From Psychrobacillus psychrodurans (GTDB taxonomy: Bacteria > Bacillota > Bacilli > Bacillales_A > Planococcaceae), in assembly GCF_027563345.1 (NCBI RefSeq), contig NZ_JAMKBK010000003.1: DNA of 64,000 nucleotides; one strand, given 5' to 3'. Shown here in pieces: positions 8,365 through 17,566 of this stretch. The notes under the pieces were generated by a model. The model saw nothing but the letters and a program-made list of their open reading frames with translations. It did no database searches and was not told the DNA's origin. Within the stretch, counting starts at the first letter, position 1. Every line of letters begins with the position of its first letter. The translations under genes were made by a program, and so were the position numbers.

Positions 8365-9627
8365 ATGAAGTTCCAAAAAAGAACATTTAGTAGTCTATTT
8401 ATAATCGCTTTTCTATTGCTTCTAGCCGCTTGTAGCGGCAGTGATGAAGGGGGAACTAAAAAAGAAAACAATGGCGATAGTGATGAAGCTTCAAATCAAA
8501 AAATAACTATTTTCCAAAGTAAAGTTGAAATTTCCGATCAATTAGAAGCGCTTGCGAAGGAATATACAGGTGAAACTGGTGTTGAAGTTGAAGTATGGGG
8601 AACAACAGGTGATGATTATTTTGAACAGCTTCAAATTCGTTTGAACAGTGATCAAGGTCCATCCATTTTCAGTCTTCAAAATGTAACGGAAGCTGAAAAA
8701 ATGAAATCTTACGTAGCCGATTTATCTTCTGAAGAATATGCAAAGGACATTGCTCCTGGTATGGAATTAAAGGTAGAAGACAAAATCGTAGGAGTCCCAT
8801 ATGGAGTAGAAGGGTTTGGTTTAGTTTATAACAAAGATTTAGTGAAACCCGAAGATGTTGCCGATTATGAATCTTTTGTTAGCACTTTAGAAAAGTTTAA
8901 AGCAGAGGATATTACGGGACTTGGCCTTTCTAAAGAAGCTTATTTCTTAATTGGGCATATTAGTAACTATCCATATTCTTTACAAAGCGATCACTATGAA
9001 TTTATCGATAAGCTAACAAGCGGTGATGTAACAATGGCAGAAACAAAGGAATTTCAAGAGTTCGGTAAATTTATGGAAGCTATAAAAGCAAACACACCAA
9101 GTCCTTTAGATGTGACATACGATAAAGAAGTGGGTGACTTTGCAGCTGGGAAATCAGCCATGATTCACCAAGGTAACTGGGCTTATGGGATGCTTGCAGA
9201 TTTTGATGTAGATTTTGAGGTAGGTATGCTTCCATTCCCATTAAATGGTACGGATAAACTAGCAGTTGGTGTAGGAAATAACTGGGCAGTCAATGGTAAA
9301 AAGGATGAAGCAGAAACGAAAGCAGCAAAAGACTTCTTAAATTGGATGTTTACAAGTGATACAGGGCATCGATACATTGTAGAGGAATTTGGATTTGTTC
9401 CTGCGCTTACAACTATTGAAGCAAATGACTTAGATCCACTATCTCAAGACGTTTTAAACGCTTCCAATAGTGGTCAAACAATTCCTTGGGCACAAAATTA
9501 TTATCCAGCTAATATTGTTCCGAATGATTTTGCTCCAAAAGCGGAAGAATTCTTTTTATCTAAGGATATGACTGGTGAAGAATTTATAGAAAGTTTAGAT
9601 GATGCTTGGAAAAACGCTGTAAAATAG
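8365..9627 (+). CDS. Sugar ABC transporter substrate-binding lipoprotein
   Basis: A 420-residue extracellular binding protein of the MalE/family-1 type that delivers a sugar, probably an alpha-glucoside oligosaccharide, to the permeases that follow. The lipoprotein signal peptide ends in the lipobox LAAC with Cys23 as the lipid-modified residue, followed by a Ser/Gly/acidic linker. The mature part has FEQLQIRLNSDQGPSIF, VGVPYGVEGFGLVYNKD and GNWAYGM, all usual for family-1 binding proteins. It sits between the first GH65 gene and the permease pair, with an AGGGGAGG ribosome site. Confidence 0.93.
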   Translation: MKFQKRTFSSLFIIAFLLLLAACSGSDEGGTKKENNGDSDEASNQKITIFQSKVEISDQLEALAKEYTGETGVEVEVWGTTGDDYFEQLQIRLNSDQGPSIFSLQNVTEAEKMKSYVADLSSEEYAKDIAPGMELKVEDKIVGVPYGVEGFGLVYNKDLVKPEDVADYESFVSTLEKFKAEDITGLGLSKEAYFLIGHISNYPYSLQSDHYEFIDKLTSGDVTMAETKEFQEFGKFMEAIKANTPSPLDVTYDKEVGDFAAGKSAMIHQGNWAYGMLADFDVDFEVGMLPFPLNGTDKLAVGVGNNWAVNGKKDEAETKAAKDFLNWMFTSDTGHRYIVEEFGFVPALTTIEANDLDPLSQDVLNASNSGQTIPWAQNYYPANIVPNDFAPKAEEFFLSKDMTGEEFIESLDDAWKNAVK

Positions 9628-9659
9628 TTTAATTTGTCAGGATGATAGATTAATAAAGT

Positions 9660-9687
9660 CTGGACATCGCATTTAAATGGTGTCCAG
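9660..9687 (+). other. Intercistronic stem-loop between binding protein and permease genes
   Basis: CTGGACA and TGTCCAG, with inner CATTT/AAATG pairing, form a hairpin without a T tract. Such hairpins after binding-protein genes commonly stabilise that part of the mRNA so that the binding protein is made in excess. Confidence 0.55.
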
Positions 9688-9740
9688 TACTTACCTATTC
9701 AATCAATCCATTTATAAACTATTAGAAAGGAGTGTTTCAC

Positions 9741-10616
9741 ATGCAAAATAAAAATAATAAAGGGTGGTATTTATTATTTACGGCGCCGTTATTTATTATT
9801 TTTTTGACAGTAGTAGTTATTCCATTCGTAATTGGAATATATTATTCCTTTTTTAAGTGGGACGGTATAGCAGCCAATCCAAAAGTGTTTGTTGGCTTTG
9901 ATAATTTTATCAAGTTATTTGGTGATACACGTTTTCTTGAGTCTACATGGAAGACGACTCTATTCACCATATTAGCGGTTATCTCCGTAAATATAATAGG
10001 ACTTGTTTTTGCACTATTGGTAACATCAAAACTTAGAACATCAAATGCGGCACGTACTATGGTATTTATGCCATATTTAATAGGTGGTCTAATATTAGGA
10101 TATATTTGGCAGTTTATTTTCCTTGATGTTTTTACACTAATCGGTCAAATAACTGGACTTGAAAATGTTTTTTTTAATTGGCTTATTGATATGGATTTTG
10201 CCTTATATGCTTTAGTCTTCGTTTTTACTTGGCAAATGGCAGGATATATTATGATTATTTACATCGCTGGAATACAAAGTATACCTAATGATGTAATGGA
10301 GGCATCCATGATTGATGGTGCAAGTTGGTTGCAAAGGTTAAAAAATATTACATTTCCTCTATTAATGCCTGCTTTTACGATTAGTCTATTTTTAACGCTG
10401 TCATCAGCATTTAAAATCTACGATGTAAACCTTTCATTAACGGGCGGGGGACCTGCAAATTCCACTGAAATGTTTGCAATGAACATTTATAACGAAATCT
10501 TCGGCTATGGTAATTATGGATATGGTCAGGCTAAAGCAATTATTTTCTTCTTAATAGTAGCAGCAATCACTCTGACACAAGTTTATATTACGAAAAAGAG
10601 GGAGGTAGAGTTGTAA
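9741..10616 (+). CDS. Sugar ABC transporter permease, MalF/UgpA type
   Basis: A 291-residue integral membrane protein with about six membrane segments, and one of the two channel subunits of the sugar importer. The cytoplasmic ATPase-coupling loop (EAA motif) is EASMIDGASWLQRLKNITFP, about residues 190-210. ATG 9741 has AAAGGAG eight bases upstream; an in-frame GTG at 9732 lies within that site and is less likely. The stop overlaps the ATG of the next permease by one base (TAATG). No ATPase is encoded in the operon; the msmX product at 17567 is the probable motor. Confidence 0.92.
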   Translation: MQNKNNKGWYLLFTAPLFIIFLTVVVIPFVIGIYYSFFKWDGIAANPKVFVGFDNFIKLFGDTRFLESTWKTTLFTILAVISVNIIGLVFALLVTSKLRTSNAARTMVFMPYLIGGLILGYIWQFIFLDVFTLIGQITGLENVFFNWLIDMDFALYALVFVFTWQMAGYIMIIYIAGIQSIPNDVMEASMIDGASWLQRLKNITFPLLMPAFTISLFLTLSSAFKIYDVNLSLTGGGPANSTEMFAMNIYNEIFGYGNYGYGQAKAIIFFLIVAAITLTQVYITKKREVEL

Positions 10617-11453
10617 TGAATAAGTTTTATAAATTTTTTAAAAGAGCTTTTACTCCTCATTACAGCGCTTTTCTTTCTATCACCGATTTATATAATTATT
10701 GTCAATTCATTTAAAAATCGACAGGAATTATACGAAAATGTTTTAGCACTTCCTAAAGAATTCAGCTTCCAATATTATATAGAAGCGATGGAAAAAATGA
10801 ACTTTTTGAATGCACTTGCTAATTCATTATATATAACGATACTTTCTGTTCTAATTATTGTTGTCTTATCCTCTATGACTGCATGGATGCTAGCAAGAAC
10901 GGATAATAAGTTAAGTAAAATTATTTTCATGATTTTCATAGCAACCATGCTTATTCCCTTCCAAACACTAATGATGCCTTTAATGCAATTCATGAGCACT
11001 ATAACTAATACGTTACATATTCCAATGATTAATACTCGTGAAGGTTTAATATTTATGCATATTGGTTTTAGTTCTAGTATTTCCGTCTTCCTATACCATG
11101 GATTTGTTAAGTCTATACCAATTACATTAGAGGAAGCAGCTACAATTGACGGTGCATCGAAGTTTGGGGTTTTCTGGAGAATTATTTTTCCAATTCTAAA
11201 ACCAATCACAGTAACAGTAATGATTTTAAACGTTATTAATATATGGAATGATTATCTACTACCTTCTTTAACACTTACTGATAAGGGACTTCGAACAATC
11301 CCACTATCTACTTTTTATTTCTTTGGAGAATTTACGATTCAGTGGAACTTAGCAATGGCTGGCTTGATGCTGACAATCATTCCTGTTGTAATTTTCTATG
11401 TTCTTGCACAAAAACATATTATTAAAGGTATTGGGGAAGGGGCTGTCAAATAG
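10616..11453 (+). pseudogene. Sugar ABC transporter permease, MalG/UgpE type, with a frameshift near its start
   Basis: The second channel subunit. From ATG 10616 the frame reads MNKFYKFFKRAF and soon stops. The expected permease N-terminus (…KELLLLI…ALFFLSPIYIIIVNSFKNRQELY…) continues in the +1 frame from about 10645. The shift falls in a T6-A4 run at about 10634-10643, and removing one base restores a full-length 278-residue permease. The remainder is intact, with EEAATIDGASKFGVFWRIIFP as the EAA loop and no further stops to 11453. The only ATG in the intact frame (10788) would remove the first membrane segment. This is either a real inactivating indel or a homopolymer sequencing error. Confidence 0.75.
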
Positions 11454-11479
11454 AGTCTATTTCTGTGGGAGGTTAGTAA

Positions 11480-12184
11480 ATGCAAGGATTTTCAGGTTTT
11501 ACAGGAGCATTGTACAGTACAACTGAATGGATTATGCGATTTTCTGTTGTTAATATTTTGTGGTTGATAATCAATCTTCCTATCGCAATTATTCTATTAA
11601 GTTTGTACGTTAATAGTTTCAGTATAGAGTTTGTAGCTTACTATGTACCCTTAATACTTCTAGTTCCTATATTATTTGTCCCAAGTACGATGGGATTGTT
11701 TGCAATGGCACGGGATTGGGTGTTGAAGATAGAGCATCCATCACTTATGAGAGCGTATTTTTCGTATATGATATCAAATTACAAAAAGAGTTCTATAGCT
11801 GGTCTAATGTTGACCTTTGTTTGGGTTATTTGGATAATGGATTTTTACTTTTTTGCAAATGAAAACGATTTATTGCTTATGGTAATTTCGATTTTGGGAG
11901 TTGTATTATTTGTATGCACAGTTAACTTTTTTTCCTTGAATGTGCATTTTCAAATGAGCATTCGAGAATTATTAAAAAACACGTTTTTTGTAACGATCGG
12001 AAGTCCTTTATTATTTTTGTTAGTTCTTTTGATTAATTTCTTATTGCTTTACTTAAGCGTTACCAAACTTATTTTTATGTTTCCTCTATTTACAGGATCA
12101 TTAAGTGCCTTTGTATCTTTTACTATATTTTATAGATTTACATTGAAGATTCAAGAGAAAGCTTTAGTCAATAAAAGTAATTAA
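11480..12184 (+). CDS. YesL-like DUF624 membrane protein
   Basis: A 234-residue polytopic membrane protein with about five to six hydrophobic segments. It begins GFTGALYSTTEWIMRFSVVNILWLIINLP, the characteristic opening of DUF624 (YesL) proteins. Genes of this family habitually accompany sugar ABC importers of the family-1 type in Firmicutes. Their role is not established, and an accessory part in transport is inference. It follows the permeases within the operon and has a GGGAGG site. Confidence 0.85.
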   Translation: MQGFSGFTGALYSTTEWIMRFSVVNILWLIINLPIAIILLSLYVNSFSIEFVAYYVPLILLVPILFVPSTMGLFAMARDWVLKIEHPSLMRAYFSYMISNYKKSSIAGLMLTFVWVIWIMDFYFFANENDLLLMVISILGVVLFVCTVNFFSLNVHFQMSIRELLKNTFFVTIGSPLLFLLVLLINFLLLYLSVTKLIFMFPLFTGSLSAFVSFTIFYRFTLKIQEKALVNKSN

Positions 12185-12255
12185 ATATTATCGAATTTTG
12201 AACCTTTAGGGCAGAACTTAATGAAGGTTTACTTATTAAAATTGGGAAGTGATTC

Positions 12256-13281
12256 ATGAAAATGACTACTATAAGAGATGTTGCTAAGGCTGCTGGATTA
12301 TCAGTGAGTATTGTTTCAAAAGCCTTTAATAATTATACAGACGTAAATGAAAAAACAAGACAAAGAATTTTTGAAATCGCCAATCAAATGGGCTATACCC
12401 CTAATTTAGTAGCTAAGAACTTATCATCTAAAAAACAAACGACTATTGGTTTGATATCATCAGGAGTTCTAAACAATAGTGAAAAAGATAATAATGCATT
12501 TAATATATTCAAGGGAGTATATACCGCTGTAACTACAAGTCAATTTGAATTATCCATCTACCTAATAGATTCACAGCGTCAGAAGCAAAAGAGCTATGCA
12601 CAATACTGTCGAGAGCGAAATATTGGAGGTGCACTTTTACAGGGAATACGTGTAGATGATCCATATTATAAGGAGCTGATAGATACAAATATACCTTGTG
12701 TTGTGCTTGATATTATACCTGAAACGAATAACGGGTTAGTAGGTAGTGTTTCGATAGATAACGTAAAAGCGAGTAAAGAAATTGCAACGTATTTAATTGA
12801 GAGAAATCATCGAGATATTGCTGTAATGGCTGGTAGAAAAAAAACTTATGTAAATTCAGAGCGGATTAAAGGAGTTCAAGAAGCTTGTAAGGAAAATGAG
12901 GTAGAGTTACAAGACAACGAAATTTTGTATGCTGATTTTTCAGAGGAAGAAGCATATGTAATAGCAAAAGAATATTTGAAAACTAAGCGTCCTACGGCTT
13001 TTCTTTGTTTTAGCGATCTAATGGCCTTTGGAGTTATGAAGGCAGTAAAAGAAGTTGGTTTGAAAATTCCTGAGGATATATCTATTACAGGATTTGATGA
13101 TCTAATATTTAGTAGTTACACAGAACCGCAACTAACCACAATCGGTCAAGACTTTTTTGAAATAGGAAAAATGGCTGCCGAATTACTTCAAGACTTAATG
13201 GAAAATAAACTGGAACGGAAGCATGTAAATATTGATCATCGATTAGTAGAACGCGGAAGTGTCAAGACTATTTTTCCATAA
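12256..13281 (+). CDS. LacI-family transcriptional regulator
   Basis: A 341-residue sugar-responsive repressor. Residues 4-50 form the LacI helix-turn-helix and hinge (TTIRDVAKAAGLSVSIVSKA…, LSSKKQ), followed by a periplasmic-binding-protein-like effector domain with KRPTAFLCFSDLMAFGVMKA, ISITGFDD and the closing block TEPQLTTIGQD. It lies inside the glucoside operon and most likely controls it through the AAAACGTTTT-type sites at 5811-5885. The effector is unknown. Confidence 0.92.
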   Translation: MKMTTIRDVAKAAGLSVSIVSKAFNNYTDVNEKTRQRIFEIANQMGYTPNLVAKNLSSKKQTTIGLISSGVLNNSEKDNNAFNIFKGVYTAVTTSQFELSIYLIDSQRQKQKSYAQYCRERNIGGALLQGIRVDDPYYKELIDTNIPCVVLDIIPETNNGLVGSVSIDNVKASKEIATYLIERNHRDIAVMAGRKKTYVNSERIKGVQEACKENEVELQDNEILYADFSEEEAYVIAKEYLKTKRPTAFLCFSDLMAFGVMKAVKEVGLKIPEDISITGFDDLIFSSYTEPQLTTIGQDFFEIGKMAAELLQDLMENKLERKHVNIDHRLVERGSVKTIFP

Positions 13282-13329
13282 ACACAAATTTTTCTACTCC
13301 ACTTTATTTATCAAGAAAGGAAGGATTTA

Positions 13330-14007
13330 ATGTCACAGTACCCAAAAGTCTTTATATTTGATTTGGATGGTGTTATTACGGATACAGCAGAACTTCATTA
13401 TTTAGCATGGAAAAAACTTGCAGAAGGAATTAACATCTCATTTAACAAACAATTTAATGAACGACTAAAAGGAATTAGTCGCATGGAATCCCTTGAACTG
13501 ATATTACAGTTGGATACTTCTTTATTAAAGCTGGATAATGAGAAAAAAGTGAAATTGGCCAATAAAAAAAATGAATACTATTTAGAATTAGCAGAATCTA
13601 TAAATAAAAAAGATGTCTTACCAGGAATTGAAGATTTATTAAAGCATATTAAAAAACAAAATATTAAAATTGCTCTTGGTTCAGCAAGTGAAAATGCAAA
13701 AAATGTAGTAAAAAAACTAGGACTCTCTAGTTACTTTGATTATATTGTGGATGCATCTAAAGTGAAAAAGGGAAAGCCAGATCCAGAAACGTTTATAATT
13801 GCTGCAGATTACTTTGGTATCCCTTACAAAGAGTGTATTGGAATTGAAGATGCAGCAGCGGGAATAGAAGCAATAAACAAAGCAAATATGTTCTCGGTTG
13901 GTGTCGGTTCTGTAGAAAATTTATCTCAAGCGAACTATTTAGTTGAAGATACTTCTAAGTTGAATTTTGAAGAAATAATAAAGAAATACAGCGATAAAAA
14001 TAGCTGA
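13330..14007 (+). CDS. pgmB: Beta-phosphoglucomutase
   Basis: Interconverts beta-glucose 1-phosphate and glucose 6-phosphate, which links the GH65 phosphorylases to glycolysis. It is a 225-residue HAD-family enzyme. Motif I is FDLDGVITDTAELHYLAWKKLA, where the second Asp plus the HxxAW element are specific to PgmB. The substrate loop is RLKGISRMESLELIL, the Ser of motif II lies in LGSASENA, the Lys is in KKGKPDPE and motif IV is GIEDAAAG. It sits eleven bases upstream of the second GH65 gene. The neighbourhood strongly supports the assignment. Confidence 0.93.
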   Translation: MSQYPKVFIFDLDGVITDTAELHYLAWKKLAEGINISFNKQFNERLKGISRMESLELILQLDTSLLKLDNEKKVKLANKKNEYYLELAESINKKDVLPGIEDLLKHIKKQNIKIALGSASENAKNVVKKLGLSSYFDYIVDASKVKKGKPDPETFIIAADYFGIPYKECIGIEDAAAGIEAINKANMFSVGVGSVENLSQANYLVEDTSKLNFEEIIKKYSDKNS

Positions 14008-14018
14008 GGTGAAATTTA

Positions 14019-16295
14019 ATGACATGGAAATTAACAAGATCCGAATTAGATAACCAAAACCTTCTGTTAAATGAAAGCCTTTTGTCTTTAGGGAATGGGT
14101 ATCTAGGTGTTAGAGGAAATTTTGAAGAGGGTTATAAAAGTACATATAGCTCTATTCGTGGTACATATATTAATGCTTTTCATGATGAAACTGAAATTAA
14201 TTATGGTGAGAAACTACATGCATTTCCTGAGATACAACAGAAAATTTTGAATGTCATTGATGCACAAACTATAAATATCTATTTGGATGATGAACAATTT
14301 TCTTTATTTGAAGGGGAAATATTACATTTAGAAAGAAACTTGCATATGGATACAGGCTACTCTGAGCGAATTGTTCATTGGAAATCTGCAAAAGGTAAGG
14401 AAGTCATAATTCACTTTAAAAGACTTATTTCGTTTGTTACGAAAGAATTGTTTGCGATAGAAGTCAAAATAGTACCAGTAAATAATATTAAACGAGTTAA
14501 AATTGTTTCAATTGTCGAAGGTAGCGTTTCTAATTTTGTGGATAAAAACGATCCTAGAGTTGCTTCTGGTCACGCTACAAGACTTCATATATCAGAAGTA
14601 CGGCAGCATGAAAGTTTTAGCATTGTAAAAAATATTACCTATGCAACAAAGCTAGAAGTTGCCTGTGTTACCTCTTCTGAACTTAATAGAGTTGAATACG
14701 AGTATGTCAGCAAAATAACGGATAGCAGTGTGGAAGAGACCTATTTGTGTAATGGAAATGAGCCAATCCAATTTACAAAATATAATGTGTATACGGACAC
14801 ATTAAGGCATGGAAAGGATATTGTCGACAAAGCGCTTGCTATTCACCAGCAACTAGAAGATATATCTTTTGAAAATCTCCTTCTAATTCAAAGGAATTAC
14901 TTAGATCACTATTGGCATAATGCAGATGTAAAAATCAGTGGAGAGGATTCCCTTCAAGAAGGAATTCGTTTTAACCTTTTTCAGCTATTACAATCAGTTG
15001 GTAAAGAACAACAAAGTAATATTTCAGCTAAAGGTTTATCAGGAGAAGGATACGAAGGGCATTATTTTTGGGACACTGAAATTTATATATTCCCGGTCTT
15101 CTTAATGACAAATCCAGAAATGGCAAAAAATTTACTAATACAAAGATATTCAATTTTGGAGAGTGCTAGGGTAAGAGCAAAGGAAATGGGACATAAAAAA
15201 GGGGCATTATTTCCGTGGAGAACTATAACAGGGCCAGAAAGTTCAGCATTTTTCCCAGCAGGAACAGCACAGTATCATATAAGTGCAGATATTGCCTATA
15301 GTTATATTCAATATTATTTAGTAACAAAAGATGAAGAATTTTTAAAGTATTATATGGCCGAACTTTTATTTGAAACAGCTCGTCTTTGGATCGATGCGGG
15401 ACATATGAAAGAGGAACTCTTTAGAATTGATTGTGTTACAGGACCAGACGAATATACTTGTATAGTCAATAACAATTACTATACCAATGTCATGGCAAAA
15501 CATAATTTACTGTGGGCTGCTAAGTTATATAATCTTTTGAAAGAAGATGATAGCAAGTTACTAAACCAATTGGGTGATAAATTAAATTTATCTGAGCAAG
15601 AAGTGAGTGAGTGGATTGATGCAGGTGAGAAGATGTACCTGCCATACGATGAAAAGTACAAAATCAATGCACAGGATGATAGTTTTTTACAAAAGGATCG
15701 GTGGGATTTAGCAAATACCCCTAAAGAAAAATTCCCACTGTTACTGAATTATCATCCACTAACTCTTTACCGATATCAGGTATGTAAACAAGCGGATACA
15801 GTACTAGCGCACTTTTTATTGGAAGATGAACAGGATCTTGAAACAATGAATAATTCCTATAATTACTATGAACAAATTACAACACATGATTCTTCCTTGT
15901 CTTCCTGTATATTTAGTGTGATGGCTTCCAAATTAGGTGATAAAGCGAAAGCTTATGAATATTTTAGAAAAACAGCTCGGTTAGATTTGGATAACACTCA
16001 TGGTAATACGAAGGACGGGCTTCATATGGCTAATATGGGAGGGACTTGGCTTGCAATTGTATATGGTTTTGCAGGCTTAAGAGTGAAAGAAAGCGGTCTT
16101 TCATTAGCACCTGTCCTCCCTGATAATTGGAATTCACTTGAGTTTCATTTGCTATATCAGAATAGAACAGTAAATATCAAAATAGAAAGACGTATTGTAA
16201 CCTATTCGCTAATAGAAGGTGATAGTTTAACCATTTCGCATATGGGGGAACTTATTTATCTCCAAATTGGTAAGTTTGTGAAAAAAGCTATATAA
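14019..16295 (+). CDS. Glycoside hydrolase family 65 disaccharide phosphorylase (second copy)
   Basis: A 758-residue inverting alpha-glucoside phosphorylase producing beta-glucose 1-phosphate, with the usual length for maltose, kojibiose and trehalose phosphorylases. Landmarks are LGNGYLGVRGNFEEGY near the N-terminus, AKGLSGEGYEGHYFWDTE, the catalytic acid Glu478 in TGPDEYTCIVNNNYYTN, the KQAD pair and THDSSLS. The EYTxxVNNNYYTN form is closest to what I recall of kojibiose/trehalose-type enzymes, but that is a weak hint. It is the last gene of the operon, directly behind pgmB with a GAGGTG site, and is followed by a hairpin terminator. Confidence 0.9.
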   Translation: MTWKLTRSELDNQNLLLNESLLSLGNGYLGVRGNFEEGYKSTYSSIRGTYINAFHDETEINYGEKLHAFPEIQQKILNVIDAQTINIYLDDEQFSLFEGEILHLERNLHMDTGYSERIVHWKSAKGKEVIIHFKRLISFVTKELFAIEVKIVPVNNIKRVKIVSIVEGSVSNFVDKNDPRVASGHATRLHISEVRQHESFSIVKNITYATKLEVACVTSSELNRVEYEYVSKITDSSVEETYLCNGNEPIQFTKYNVYTDTLRHGKDIVDKALAIHQQLEDISFENLLLIQRNYLDHYWHNADVKISGEDSLQEGIRFNLFQLLQSVGKEQQSNISAKGLSGEGYEGHYFWDTEIYIFPVFLMTNPEMAKNLLIQRYSILESARVRAKEMGHKKGALFPWRTITGPESSAFFPAGTAQYHISADIAYSYIQYYLVTKDEEFLKYYMAELLFETARLWIDAGHMKEELFRIDCVTGPDEYTCIVNNNYYTNVMAKHNLLWAAKLYNLLKEDDSKLLNQLGDKLNLSEQEVSEWIDAGEKMYLPYDEKYKINAQDDSFLQKDRWDLANTPKEKFPLLLNYHPLTLYRYQVCKQADTVLAHFLLEDEQDLETMNNSYNYYEQITTHDSSLSSCIFSVMASKLGDKAKAYEYFRKTARLDLDNTHGNTKDGLHMANMGGTWLAIVYGFAGLRVKESGLSLAPVLPDNWNSLEFHLLYQNRTVNIKIERRIVTYSLIEGDSLTISHMGELIYLQIGKFVKKAI

Positions 16296-16341
16296 AATAG
16301 CGGTTGTACGGTTGTTCCTTAAGACAAGATCGAGTTCATAG

Positions 16342-16401
16342 GTTATTGGTATTGTTCTGCTTGGAGCAGTAGCTTTTGATGTACTTAATAGGAATAAGTA
16401 A
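16342..16401 (+). pseudogene. Remnant of a sugar ABC permease C-terminus
   Basis: Nineteen codons plus stop read VIGIVLLGAVAFDVLNRNK. This is the standard C-terminal end of multiple-monosaccharide or ribose-type ABC permeases (GguB/MmsB/XylH). An in-frame TAG lies directly upstream and no start is available, so this is a fragment. It suggests that a different sugar transporter once stood here. Confidence 0.5.
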
Positions 16402-16407
16402 TTTAAA

Positions 16408-16467
16408 ATAAGAGAAAGATCAAACGTTACAGTAAGAATCTGTAGCGTTTTTATAATTTCTCTTATT
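16408..16467 (+). terminator. Nested hairpin terminator after the second GH65 gene
   Basis: The inner stem AACGTTACAG/CTGTAGCGTT with TTTTT is enclosed in a second stem, AATAAGAGAAA/TTTCTCTTATT, ending the long operon. Confidence 0.8.
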
Positions 16468-16548
16468 ATTTAAATATTATGGTAAAATTTAGAGAAGTCT
16501 TCTACATAGTGAATTCAAGCATTGAGTAGAATAAAAGAGGTGTGTCAA

Positions 16549-17442
16549 ATGATTGAACAGTTAAAGGAAATATACTCTACACTAATAGTATATAAGGATG
16601 GATCGAATCAATTAGGCTTAGATTATAAATGGTTTGCAACAGAAAATGATGAAATCATTGGTATACGGAACGATGAGCTAACTTCCAAAGATGTCTCATT
16701 ATTAACTACTTTTCTTTCTCCGTATAACGTGAAGTTCCCTACACCAACAGAAGTAGAAAGAAACTGGAGAGAAATTATTTTCTCTTCTGTTTTAAAGAAG
16801 GAAGATAATAATTGGAAACCTAGTAATCCTTTTCGATTTGTTTATTTTGCGTTTAATAAAAATCAAATTGAACCGGTCTTGTTTAAAGATGCCATAGAGG
16901 CCCTTTTTGATAAACAGGTTCCTATTTTATGGGAAAGTGAGCACGAAGGTTTTATCATAGAGCAGCAAATGATGGAAGAGGAAAGCATTTCATACGAACA
17001 GATAATTGATATTTTAATGAGCGATTTATATGTGAAAATTAACTTTTTTGTTGGACCATACAAAAAGGATATTATTGAGCTTACACCTCACTACAATTCA
17101 TTAACCAATGTGGCCAAACGCGTTTTCCTTTATACAAACAAATCGGTAGTGACTTATGTGGAAGCTATACCATTCATACTAACAAAGCAAACTGAAGAAG
17201 GATTGCGATTGGATATTTCTAAAACTATATTGCAAGAGTACATAAACGACGAAGAGACGATTAAAATGATAGAGACTTTTTTCAATTGTAATTTAAATCT
17301 TTCGGAGACAGCAAAAATCCTCCATCTGCACCGAAACAGTTTGCAATATCGATTGGATCGTTTCGTTGAGAAGACTGGGATTGATATTCGTCAATTTCAT
17401 GATGCGAAGACCGTATCCTTAGCATTACTAGCTAGAAAATGA
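16549..17442 (+). CDS. PucR/CdaR-type helix-turn-helix regulator
   Basis: A 297-residue protein whose C-terminus is the PucR-type HTH (HTH_30): FFNCNLNLSETAKILHLHRNSLQYRLDRFVEKTG. The N-terminal 230 residues lack a recognisable sensor domain. Proteins with this HTH activate sugar-diacid, purine or amino-acid genes. Its position directly before msmX suggests control of sugar uptake, which is inference. The start is ATG 16549, seven bases after AAGAGGTG; an in-frame TTG at 16522 has no such site. Confidence 0.8.
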   Translation: MIEQLKEIYSTLIVYKDGSNQLGLDYKWFATENDEIIGIRNDELTSKDVSLLTTFLSPYNVKFPTPTEVERNWREIIFSSVLKKEDNNWKPSNPFRFVYFAFNKNQIEPVLFKDAIEALFDKQVPILWESEHEGFIIEQQMMEEESISYEQIIDILMSDLYVKINFFVGPYKKDIIELTPHYNSLTNVAKRVFLYTNKSVVTYVEAIPFILTKQTEEGLRLDISKTILQEYINDEETIKMIETFFNCNLNLSETAKILHLHRNSLQYRLDRFVEKTGIDIRQFHDAKTVSLALLARK

Positions 17443-17566
17443 CTAGTATTTAGTCAATATACACTAAGTTCTTCATCATCTTTGTGCACTATTCCCATTT
17501 CTTGAAAATTTAAAATATAGTATTCTAGTAATAATGAAAGCACTTACAATTCAAGGGGGAATTAGG

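Noticed and set aside
10630..10650. Programmed ribosomal frameshift in the permease gene
   Set aside because: The T6-A4 run could suggest slippage, but the required shift is +1 and no stimulatory structure or known precedent for this family was seen; an indel or sequencing error is likelier.
10775..11209. 144-codon frame on the minus strand within the second sugar permease
   Set aside because: Antisense shadow of a hydrophobic permease; the plus-strand frame has the EAA loop.
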